From Plumapathes pennacea (taxonomy: Eukaryota > Cnidaria > Anthozoa > Antipatharia > Myriopathidae): a stretch of 64,000 bases of DNA. The notes under the pieces were generated by a model. That model was not told the DNA's origin, searched no databases, and worked only from the letters and a program-made list of their open reading frames with translations. The DNA is taken from contig OZ038463.1 in assembly GCA_964036295.1 (NCBI GenBank), positions 24,105,069-24,169,068 of the forward strand, read 5' to 3'. Below, in pieces: positions 31,858-42,665 of the stretch. The position numbers and the translations under genes were made by a program. How positions within the stretch are numbered: position 1 is the stretch's first letter; each line of letters opens with the position of its first letter.

Positions 31858-34800
31858 TGATTTTGCTTATTAAACTATGAGGCGATTAATACATTTTATT
31901 ACTGATCTTCGTAAAGTTCAAGTTCATTTTCAAGAACAATTATTTTGACACTTTCTTTGCATTTTTTTAATAATAAAAATTAAAATTGCTTCTTAGATTA
32001 TATGAGTTTGTGTCTTTATTTGATTTCGAGAGCGGTGCTAGGTAACCATAGTAACTGTTGCTTACGACAAGTAAAACCAAAATAAAACTAAATGAAAGAT
32101 TACAAGCAATGAGAAGAAAGCACGGCATACATATCAATACTACTTAGATAAAAATAAGAGGCCGCGCCTATCAAATGTGCGTGTTAAATTAAGTTAAATA
32201 AGAAACTCAGTCCATGCATGGATGAGAAGGCTGCCTACCGACAGCCAGGCTGCGCTAAACTTTTGATTTTGCGAACCAAAGATACATTAAAAGCATCAGA
32301 AACCGGTCCACAAACAGTTGAAAAGGCCCGTGCAAACGAATGCAACATGCTAGAGTCCGCAATTATGAGCCCGATAAAAATAGACGATGGAAAACGCGAG
32401 AATGGATCACAATTGCTGCTCTTACCGTCGCATAAAGCATTCAGTTTACAATGTTAGGCGATGCTGTACCAACATATTGCGTTCGTTTGCTCGGACCTTA
32501 AGAGATTAAAACAGTCAAACAAAATAATGATGAAATATTTGAAGAGTGGAGGAGGTTTTTCTGCTTCAAAAGACATCAAAGTAAAGCTGGCACTTCAAAG
32601 TACTCATTTAAAGTTATTGTAAAAGCGCGAAGAAATTAAAGCGCACGAAAAACATTACGGACTTCTTCAGAAAAATTGATCGAAACTAACTCTTACAGCT
32701 ATGACGTCAAGGGGCTGGGTCGGTTATTTAAACTATACGTTTTCTTTTCACAAACTATTTGATATAAAACCGACGTTGAACGTAAACAAGACAAGTCAGA
32801 TTTCCCAATAAAATAAAACAGAATAAACCAGAACTGAGCGGCGGCGTTGTCTGCAGATTTACTGCGGAAAGCATAACTACGGTATTCATACCCGAAAGTG
32901 GGGAATTTCAGCGCAAGATGTCATCACGAAAACGGTTTCATTTTCGACAGCATACTTTGATGTATATTTAAGCAGTATAACATGAGGTTCCATGTCTTTA
33001 TACTCTTATGTAAACACAAGGATGTTGAGAGAACACGAGAGAAAGTTCAAAATCATGAGCCGCTTCGGGGAGTCAAAACGCTCCTCGTTCAATCGGAAAG
33101 TCTGTTTCACGGCACTTTGCTCAAGTCAGTCCCTGAATGAAAACGGAGCATCACTCGCGTTCACTTGCATGGAAAAGTTGACAGACTGCTAAATGAGAAT
33201 TGAATTTCACAGTGAAATTAAATAAATATGTCGATAATAGTCCCGTTGTTTGTCAAGAATTTAAAAGAACCGGCGAGAATGTTTTGAGCCGTCATGTTTC
33301 AACTTTCAAGACAACGGTGTCACTCGACGTAAAAATGTCTGCACAACAGCACTTGTACATTTGTGGTTTGCTTTACTTGAGCATTACCTAAACTTTGCCG
33401 GACGGCAGTCAACTCCACTGGATTGATTCAACGGCTTTTGTGCCACCGAGCCGACAGCCGAGACGGACCCATTGGCGAAGACTGTTAGTCCCTTCATTAC
33501 TATAAACTACAATTATTTGTGTGAAACTGTGGCGATCTAAGCCGTCTAGTGACTGGCTACGAGCCACACATCATGGAGACGCTGGGTGAAGGTTAGAAAC
33601 TTTGGAGAATGTTCTTTGACTTTGTAATTGTTGCCTTTCGGTTTCCGATAAATTTCATGCGATATTCAGACATCTTTTCTTTACGCTGCACATGATTGGC
33701 ACACGGCTTCACTATTTGCTCTTATAGCCGACTGCAGTTTCTGTAACACATAAATTTTTGAAGTAGGGGACGACTCGCAGTCTCTTTTTTTCACGATTCG
33801 TCATTTCCATGTCTTTGTACCTATTCATAATTAAAATGGTTTTCTAACCAATCAGAGCGCGCGTAGTATCATAGTTATTATCCCCGAGCGAAGCGAGGGT
33901 AATAACCATGACGCTAATGCAGCAAAATCGCCCTATTTGAAGACTCCAAGCGGGTCGCCATCTCGATATGAGTTTGTTCGTGTGTCTGTTTGTCTGGCGT
34001 ACGACCTTGCCCCAGGGCCATCCGCGTTAAGCAACGGCAAAGGATCGATCACGTGTCCCGTTGTATAGTTTTACTGATACTCTGAATAAGATTGAACGAA
34101 GCAACATTTGAAAACTGAAAAACTTGGAACACAAAAATCTCGTGAAAATCGTCTTCAAAAGAGAAGGGAACAAGCACGGGCAAGGCGGAATCCGTCTCGA
34201 CAAAAGACGACAATCCTGTTATGACCGAAAGCATCATGAACAGAAGCGTGCTGAAGAAACGACTCCGCAAAGGAAACAGCGCTTGAAAGTAAATCGGGAG
34301 CTTCAGACGCCGTTTTGATCAGATACTTATTCAGAAAGGACAAGCAACAAAGGTCAGTCAGTGGAAATCAAACAATCACCATGACATATGTATTCTATCC
34401 CGTATCTTGTAACTCGATCACTTCAAGAATGTAATAAAATCTGTATGCTGATCATTTTCCCTCGAAGTATTGTTTTAATACGCTTCTGTCGCCAGTTTCG
34501 ACACCGTATTTGCTCAGAGCAATCGGAACTTGGAGTCTTGAATGATTTAGTCAGATGTCTTATTTTTTTCTTTCAAGAATAACTGTATCAAATGCTGTAA
34601 TCTGACATGCGGTGATTGCAGCGAGAATTGTTCACAAGCCCTGCGAAGTATGACTAGGTCGGAAACCCGTGTATAATTTGAAGTAAACCGTTCAAGTTTT
34701 GTTTGATTCTGGGAGAAATCATGCAGTTTTGAGCGGGTTCACATACAAAACAATTTGAGCCATTAAATATGCATGCCTGAGTCTGGTGCAAAGAGTCCAG

Positions 34801-35414
34801 AGTAAAAAAAATTGCACAGGAAGCCTATTTAATTGTACTGCCTATGAATTCAAAAATGGAAAATCACTGTTCTTTTTTTCCCGTATTACGGCGGCCGACC
34901 AACTTCAAATGTTAGTATTAAATTTTGAGAACGTGCTTGGCAGACTGTATGAATTAATTTGACGTGCGGACCGTGGGAAATACGTACTTCGTCACGCAAT
35001 CGACTCTTTTTTCAACGCAAAAGTAGAACACACACCATTCTTTTTCTCCTTCCTTTGCGTATAGCACTTGACTTCGAAGAAAAGATTGAGTCAACAGTTT
35101 GGTAAAACAAAGGCTGCTCTTGTTGAGCAGAACCAAAGTAGAAGTCCATTCGATGGCAGAGCGAGGGGTATCTGCGATTATCGTATTTCTAGTAAATATA
35201 TAGAAGTGCTAAGCTGAAGCCCGTACTATAAATGTAAACAGCAGGCTTTTAACATTTTTTGAAGTGATACACAAGGATATGGACTGCATAACTTGCATTC
35301 TCATCTCAAGAAATATCTAATCTGCACTCATTAGGCATATTGATTGTTTTTAACCTAAACAGTAGCAGAATTGTGATGTGCTTTCCAAACTCTATTTTGG
35401 CAATTATGATACTA

Positions 35415-35683
35415 CAATCCTGGCCAAAAGTCGTGGGACACTTAGCCTTTTATCTAAAAATTATGACACTTTCCCTCTTCCCGCCCCCCTCCCCCCTTGC
35501 AATGTTGAATGAATGTGCTCAAAGTGCACTCCCTTTAAGCAACATTGTATGGGGGGGGGGGGGGGGGGGGGGAGGGGGAGGACTAAGTTTCGGAAACAGG
35601 AGCCGCTTTCGTTGTTCAACAAGGAGTGGTGGTGAAAACATAGCATTTTTTCAGAGTGTCCCACATACTTTTGGCCAGGATTG
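35415..35683. mobile_element. Tc1/mariner-type MITE, copy 2
   Basis: Same ends and nearly the same sequence as 26098-26367, again with TA on both sides (35413-35414 and 35684-35685). It also carries a 22-nt G run (35551-35572). The high identity of the two copies points to recent mobility. Confidence 0.9.
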
Positions 35684-36090
35684 TAGTTTGTGTAGCTTAC
35701 GACAATCAAATCCAACTCCTCAAAATTAGCCGCCACAGTGGTTTAAGTGGTTTAAGCGGAGACCGTTGACAGTTTTAAAGGCTAGTCAATATGTCGGCAT
35801 TTTTTGGTCATTAGTTCGTGATTAACTTGTGGCGACTAATGACCTAAGCATTCGCAACCAGGCATCCTTATTAGTTTCTGAAAAGTTTTCCGAATTAGCC
35901 ATTATAAAATATCAACGTAAAGTGCTACAAAACGTTTTGCTCTTACAAGCAATTTAAACAAACGTTTCAACAAAACACCAATTTTGTGTTCCCGGTTCGG
36001 AAGGTAAGTTTTCTCTAAAGGAGCAGCAACATTAGCAGCAGTTGAAAAGATGTGTAATTGATTTTTTGAGAAAACTTGCTTCTCTCTAAA

Positions 36091-36605
36091 GATCCGTTTA
36101 CACAGGCGATTTTTGATGCGATTTCAGCGACGATTTTCAAGCGATTTCAAATCGCGCGTGTAAACTACCGGCGATTTCATGGCAATTTTATTGCGATTTC
36201 ATTGCAATTTAGTGGCAATTTGGTTGCAATTTTGCAGTATGCACAGGCACCGAGTTAAAATGCATAGCGCTATTATCAAAAAGAATTACTTTTTTCACAT
36301 AGACATGGAAGGTCGAGCAAAAGAAAAGTGAAATTGAGCACTGCCTGTTGTGTGGTCTTGCTCGCCGTCGAAGAAACGTCGAAGGCAGCGAGAAATATGG
36401 ATTAAGCTGTGGATTCTTTCTTTTTGCAGTGGCGAAATTCCTCTTCTTTAATGTTCCATTCTTCTTCAATTCATGTTCCCCGACAAATCGCCACGAAATC
36501 GCAGGTAGTTTACACGTGCGATTTGAAATCGCATCAAAAATCGCCACCTAAATCGCACCAAAAATCGCACTAAAATTGCATCAAAAATTGCCTGTGTTAA
36601 CGGGC
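36091..36605. mobile_element. hAT-like MITE
   Basis: GATCCGTTTACACAGGCGAT at the left and ATTGCCTGTGTTAACGGGCC at the right are inverted repeats. GCGATTT/AAATCGC units are scattered through the arms. TCTAAAG and CTTAAAG at the borders resemble a decayed target duplication. Confidence 0.65.
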
Positions 36606-37751
36606 CTTAAAGAAAACCAGTTCTTGTAATCGTAATTGATAATGATTGCCTTCCCAAACTTTTGGCCATTATGACGTAATTCTTGAGATGCTCCAGGTTT
36701 TTCTTCCTATACCTCATTGGCCCTGAGTCCAAATGAGTTAAAAACTGGGAAATTTTGTTCAGAGGTTCGTTTAATTGTCCTCTTCATTTGGCATCGGTTT
36801 TAGTTACAAACAGAGCTGATGTGTGATGTGGCGTCCATTGCTAAAACTAAATGTAGAAGACGAAAGGCTTGCGTAAATAACATGAAATTTAAAGCTTGTC
36901 TTATCGTCGTCGTGCTCTTGCGTGCAATTTCAAATGGTTCACATTTACGTTGTTGCTATAACGTTGACGGTATGCAGTACAGTGGAACCTCCCTGTGCGA
37001 CCACCTCACGTAAGCGACCACCTTCGTTAAAAATAGCAAACTGCTGTTTGTCGGTAGCGGGTTGGTAACACCTTTTCAGAAACCGCGACCGGTTGAAACA
37101 ATGACACCTAAGACGAAGGGTTTTAATTAAATACAACAGCACAAAAACCGATGTTGCCACAGTGGTACAGCCCTGTATCAGGATGCAGTTGGAACCCCCT
37201 GAGCGACCATCTCTACCTCCCAAACTTTTGGTTATTATAATATAACGTGTTTTTTGTCTTATAAAATATCAAGGTAAAGCGCTGAAAGGAGATATTATGA
37301 ACCTTGATGTGATCAAATTCAGCTTGCTGTTACGTGAGCTTAATTTGATGTATTAGGATCGAAAAAATTAGTGATATGTAAAAAGATATTTAATGTGTGG
37401 TAGTATTTACTGTAATTTTCTAGGAGGACTTGTTTCTCCTTTAAAAATAGTTCTTTTTGAATCGTAATAAATCGTCCTCTAAAAATGTCCATTATAATGA
37501 TGTATTTCTTGAAATATTCCAGCTTTTCTTACTCTGCCTCAATGGCCTTTAAAAGTAACTAATACATACTATTTAATAGATTATAATGAAAAACAATTCT
37601 TGCGATTTCACTTTTTGAACCAAAGACTAAATGACATTTTCAGAAGCAGAAAGCTCTCATCTTGCTCTACGCTGCTCCCTATGCACTTATATCAGTGTAC
37701 TTTAAATGGCTTTAAAACTGCTAAAATGTGATCATACGATTGCTACAAGTA

Positions 37752-37764
37752 CATAATAATAGTG

Positions 37765-37818
<54 letters not shown>

Positions 37819-38240
37819 GTAATAGTAATAATAATGTAATATTTATACAGTGTGAAAACACTGTTATCAATGGAGGCCCTGTTAAAAATAGATAAAAAAT
37901 AAATTCAGTAAATTGAAAATGAGTAAATAGACTTAAAATAGAAAAAAATAGACTTAAACTGACTAAAACTAGTACAAAATTGTCAAGAGGACGAAAAAGG
38001 TTTATAGATTTTACTACGCGTTGTTGTACGCCACTGCTCTTAGATAATAAAAAGATCTTCTGGCAACTGCGAGCTTTAGGTGTGGCAAATGAATTTTTTT
38101 TTTGGCCCTGGTACAAGTGCACTGATTCGTTTAAGTTAAAATACCCATTAAAATAGGGCGGGACTAGTCCCTTGAGACACTTTTTTTGCAAGAGTTGCAG
38201 AATGCACCTCTCTTCTCTAACTAAATAAACTTTCATGTGC
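37752..38240 (-). mobile_element. LINE 3' remnant with triplet-repeat tail
   Basis: On the minus strand an open frame carries KGLVPPYFNGYFNLNESVH, resembling the extreme C-terminus of non-LTR retrotransposon ORF2 proteins (the GLxPxYLxxLF...VHxY region). It then decays. The strand continues into ACACTGTATAAATATTACAT and a long (ATT)n tract at about 37752-37835, which looks like the 3' tail of a 5'-truncated CR1/L2-type LINE. There is no reverse transcriptase core, so it is dead. Confidence 0.6.
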
Positions 38241-38264
38241 ATTTAATTTGCAGGCACTTCAAAA

Positions 38265-41104
38265 ATGCTGATTTTTTTGAGTTACGTGATGTTCATGTTG
38301 TTTCCTGGACGTGCGGTAAGACATTCAATGACTTTTACTTGTTAATATTTTGCGACTGTCGTAAATTAAATAGATATGAGAACTATAAAGTAAAATTGTA
38401 TTTCTTTTATAATGAGAAGTATTGTATCGTCGATGTTAAAATACACCCAAGAAAGAAACTGTTATCAGTAACAAACCGTTTTGTTTAAAAACGTCACAAG
38501 ATCCAAAAAGACGCGGCGCCCGCAAAATTCAAATCTCAAAATGGCTTATACGTTTGTACGATTTTTTCATGAACTAAAATAAAGTTTCTCCTTTTAGTAT
38601 ACAAAATTTTAATTTAGACTATATATTGCCAACAAGTTAATTATTGACAATTTACCCCAACACCCGGGGTTTCCTTTAAGAAAGGGAACTAAACCGGCAT
38701 AGGCTGAATGACCGACAGACAAAGTAGATTAGTTCCAACCAGCGACTCAAAGATAATATGTTTCACATCAGCTCAACAGCTTAAATACAATATGAAAGCT
38801 AACGACATTAAAATCAGGCTAGAGTCATGGCGGTATTTGTAGGGAAACAGCAAACACCACCAAGACTACCCGGAGAAACGATTTTAATGAATTGCCTGCA
38901 GTCACACAGCGGTCAAACGCAAAAAGTATAGGTAATCGCATGATTTCGAGTGCAATTTGGAATAAATTAGCACGAGTAAATTTTTCAAAGACCACAAAAT
39001 TGCACGAGCGCCGCGCGAGTGCAATTTGTGGTCTTTGAAAAATTTACGAGTGCTTATTTATTCCAAAATTGCACAAGAGATCATGTGATTACTTGTTAAT
39101 AACATGCATACAATAATACGTCGCACAATCCTTTTAAATTTCTCGCAAACAGAATCGGAATCGTCCTGGAGGAATGAAAACATGCCCTTTTGTTTTGTTT
39201 GGCTTCGCAAGTACGCGCGCCAGCTGTAGGCATTTTTTTAATTTCAAATTTCTGCACTGTTAATTTCACATTTTGGGATAAATTGACGTGCGCTCAGCCA
39301 ATCAGAATGCAGAAATTATTGTATGCATGTTATTATGGCGGGAACAGTTTGCTCAAGCGCCGCACTTGTGAGAGCTGTGAGGGCTACATTGCTGTTGCGT
39401 AGAAGCCAAAAGTTGAGGTTTTAGCGCCGCTATAAGGCTAATAAACATCACAGATTCTTTCATGTATGTTGCGGTCAAACGATGTAAAGGCCAGTGTCTG
39501 TCAGAACCAACAAACAATCTGTAAGACTGTTCGATAGCCGGACAGCTAAGTGGATTGGGCTTCCCGATGTAAAATTTTGTTTTTACTGCAGTTTGCGGTT
39601 TGTGTTTCAAGGGTAGCTGTTCATTAATATTTCTTTGGGCATCTTTAAGCGTTTATTTCACCACAATCACAATTTACCTAAAACATTTGTAAAATGGAAA
39701 TTTTTGGTCAAATGAAATTCATTTTTCTTCCAAATAAGACGAAGAGCATTATACATTTAGTATTTCCAATTTGTAGGTCACAACAGTTTTTGTCGTTTTT
39801 CGGAGAAAATGTAGCTTTTTGACTTTTAACAGTACATCCGAGAGTTATGCTGCAGCAAAAATAGACAAGCCGTACCTAATTAAAGCAATATTAAAGTTGA
39901 TGAATATTTTTAAAGCAGCTCTATTTGTATGGCTTTCATGTTAGGTGTCAGACGAACTCTACCCGATATCCGTAGCCGAGGATATTGTCCAGAACCAGCT
40001 GGAATGGTCTTCAGATAATTACACTGAACTTATTCAAGAACAACCATATGACGAGGCGTATGTATTAAGAATTCTGTACACTTTCCCATAAAATACTTAC
40101 AAAATAAGGATCTCAGGGAGATTCTTGTTCTTATTTTGACTGGTTCATAACTATACTATGCGATTATTTCCTACATGAAAGGGTTCAATTATTTCGTAAT
40201 AGTACCAGCTTAAACCAATCAGATTTCAAGAAAAAACTCACAATAGAAAAATAATAAAATCAGGGGGCTGTATAAACGATGAAAGACTTCTTCTATATTT
40301 TACAGATTTCCAGCCTCGAAATTGCGTCTGAATGACCCCAGGGACCAAGCCGACCTCACCTGGATAAAAACTAACATTGTAGATCGCTACAAATTTGTGA
40401 AAGATATCGAGAAAGATATGTGGATCAGCAACCCAATTTTAAAAAAGATCTCGGAACCCCTGAGTTTTATTGCCGCTGCAAGTTGAGTGAAACAGATCTT
40501 TGACCGAATCAACGATTGGGAAACTACAAAAGGAAAACCTGAATTCCGTACAGAGCATAGCTGTATTAATCTCTTATACATCACAGCCGCTAGATATCTT
40601 TTAGTGACCCATATTATTTACGTGCAAAGCAGTAACAAGTTGATTCCTTGTCTTAGAACGAGTGACCACAAAACAGCGATACCTGATTCTGGAGTGTGCT
40701 ACCCTGAACCTTATGGGAGCGCCTCTTGCACCTCGTACTATGACGTTGGCCTCATTGGAAAAGATGCTGGGTTTCTTACAGAGAAGTTTAATGCCTATTT
40801 TGAAAGTGTTAATGGATTTGGAAAACCCTTGGAACTTGTGTTCGACACCAATGTCTACGCTTTCACACTGGAGTTCGCTATGCCATTTATGTTTGCCAAA
40901 CTTCCAGTTAACTTTGGTAGCGATGTAGCGAAAAACGTACAAACGGTAAACTTCAAAATGCAGGAATTGGCAAGCGCTTACTTCAAAGTTTTCAAGTACA
41001 ACAAAAATTTCTTTACAACGATGGTGACTGGTGCTAAAACAGCAATGACAGCCGCAGAATCCAAGAGTAAGCTGGAGTTTTGGCTGAATGCCTTCGTGGT
41101 TTAA
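38265..41104 (+). pseudogene. Putative secreted protein gene with an in-frame TGA, unknown family
   Basis: Three exons fit by phase: 38265-38315 (a signal peptide, MLIFLSYVMFMLFPGRA, donor GCG/GTAAGA), 39945-40057 (acceptor ATGTTAG) and 40306-41104 (acceptor TTTACAG). The frame then runs to 41104 except for one TGA at 40484-40486, after ISEPLSFIAAAS; translation continues as VKQIFDRINDWETT. With the stop the product is about 114 aa; without it about 320 aa. The long downstream frame with balanced composition and several cysteines suggests the stop is recent, or a sequencing error. A 14-nt intron removing it is too short to be real. I do not recognise the family. No selenocysteine context is seen. 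Low-complexity DNA and a palindrome fill intron 1. Confidence 0.45.
38947..39074. repeat. 128-bp palindrome
   Basis: GAGTGCAATTTGGAATAAAT at the left is mirrored by ATTTATTCCAAAATTGCAC at the right. The arms of about 58 bp share AAATTTTTCAAAGACCACAA. The centre is near 39012, GCGCCGCGCG. Foldback element in intron 1 of the secreted-protein gene. Confidence 0.75.
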
Positions 41105-42231
41105 GTGCTCAAGTTCCGATGAGATTTGGGGGCTCGCTGAACTCTCTCAAAGCCCTGAGAACAGCTCATAACAATGAGTACCTAAAAATACGTGAAAGAG
41201 ATGCCTGTTAAGGGAGGATACAATCCAAACTTTCTAGGTAATTACGATCACAACCAACCTAAAGTATTGCATTGCGCCAACAATGTATTGGCGCTCCAAT
41301 GGACTTTGTAAGGCAGAGTATTCAAGTGTAGTTCCTGTTACATTGTGAATTTCAATAACGGTTGCTTATACACTGCAAATGTAAGTGAACCCGCCATGTA
41401 GTGTACACAAAATACATATCTGTAACTCTTCAGTTAATGTAAGATTGACCTCGGGCCTTAAGGTATCACCCCCTAATAAGCCATACGGGTTTTAATTTTT
41501 TTACTTGACAAAAAAACAAAACAAAGTAACATAAAACATTGGCATGCAATATATCAAAATGGATATTGAGCTTGGGGGAACCTATTGCGCAATCAGTGAC
41601 GTCATATTATATATATATATATTTTACTTAATCTCCTTCAATTTGTAACTAATCAGAACGAAACCAACAGCATATAAAAGAGCTAATGTGGGTCTACAAA
41701 AGTGTCTCAGAATAAAAAAAGTTTGCTTCAAACTTCTTTTATGATTTTTTTTAATGTAAACTGTGAAAATTTCTTACATTATTAAATTTCAAAAATCATA
41801 AAAAAAGTTTTGAATCAAAGTTAAGAAAAAAACTGAGATACACTTTTTTAGACCTCCATGAGCCCTTTCAAATGCCGTTAGTTTCGTTCCAATCAGTTAA
41901 AAATTGAGGGAGATTAAGTTACGTTTGCCATATTTGGTATTAACGACAGACATTATTAGAAGCAGCTAGATAATTTAGTAACAAATAATTTAATATATAG
42001 TATGCCTATGTTAAGTCAATTGATGCCATTTAAATAAAATTCTGCTGGAAAGGGGTCATTTAGGGAGGGGGTGATAGTGCAATGAGAAAACTACATAACA
42101 TTGAGTATTTTCCATAAAATGTAGCACCTGTAAATAATAAAAAGACTTTGTTTCTTCTAGTCAGACCTCTGTCCACGCACCGTATATAAAGTCGAATTAA
42201 CTTTAAGAAGGAGAGAAGGCTCAAACAAAGT
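41105..42231. other. Intergenic region upstream of the RTK locus
   Basis: Mostly AT-rich. It holds a foldback element at 41626-41920 and the start of a duplicated promoter-like block (about 42050 onward) that recurs at about 42510. No exon recognised. Confidence 0.5.
41626..41920. repeat. 295-bp imperfect foldback element
   Basis: ACTTAATCTCCTTCAATTTG at the left is reverse-complementary to the right end (AATTGAGGGAGATTAAGT). An inner pair, GTGTCTCAG...AAAAAAAGTTTG, also mirrors. Non-coding, probably a MITE. Confidence 0.65.
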
Positions 42232-42297
42232 ATGAACGTTTTTCACTGTGGCAGTCTGTTAATACTTTCTTTGTGTTCTTTGGTGAGAAGCAAATAA
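42232..42297 (+). pseudogene. Decayed copy of the RTK signal-peptide exon
   Basis: MNVFHCGSLLILSLCSLVRSK then TAA. The functional exon at 42666 contains MSAFHCGSLLILSLCSLVRS followed by EQVY. The flanks, including a TATAAAGTCGAATTAACTT block, match for about 250 bp (about 42050-42310 against 42510-42760). The duplicate keeps the donor context (CTACC/GTGAGT), but GAA or CAA has become a stop. Confidence 0.8.
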
Positions 42298-42665
42298 GTC
42301 TACCGTGAGTATCACGACGATAGTACGGACTAGAAGTATTCAAGTAAGAATGAAGGAATACTAGATAAGATGAATAGTGAATTTTTACATTCCATACACC
42401 CCTCCCGTTTAGCCCTTTAATTCATAAGCATAGCGTCGTAAGATCAAAATGATCAAACTCGCCCAACCCCATCCCCACACCCTTCCCACTCCTTAGTTAA
42501 TAAACCTCGGGCCTTAAGAGTGCAATGAAGGAAAACTACATAAAATTGAGTATTTTGCATAAAATATAGCACCTGGTGAAAATAATTAAAGCCTTTATTT
42601 CTTCTAGTCAGGTCAATTTTTCCGCGCTCCACATATAAAGTCGAATTAACTTCAAGAAGGAGAAA

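Larger units (their letters stand above)
30240..38264. other. 8-kb region without a convincing gene
   Basis: Short open frames here show no family similarity, no paired splice sites and no biased composition. It holds a CAG/CAA microsatellite (30991-31028), a MITE (31681-31857), a repeat near 33841-33890 that is reverse-complementary to 17017-17050, a Tc1-type MITE (35415-35683), a hAT-like MITE (36091-36605) and a LINE remnant (37752-38240). A signal-peptide-like frame at 36882 (MKFKACLIVVVLLRAISN) has only a weak donor after it. Confidence 0.5.

Noticed and set aside
32218-33391. Several 60-80 codon frames on the plus strand.
   Set aside because: No family similarity, no paired splice sites; lengths are expected by chance in this base composition.
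33573-33591. ATG exon METLGE followed by a GT as the first exon of a gene.
   Set aside because: Very short, weak donor (GTTAGA), and no compatible downstream exon found.
36882-36936. Signal-peptide-like frame MKFKACLIVVVLLRAISN as a first exon.
   Set aside because: The donor after it is weak (GTTCAC) and its phase does not fit the exons at 39945 or 40306.
40484-40486. TGA as a selenocysteine codon.
   Set aside because: No redox-type motif around it, and I saw no selenocysteine insertion stem-loop downstream. A plain nonsense change or an error is simpler.
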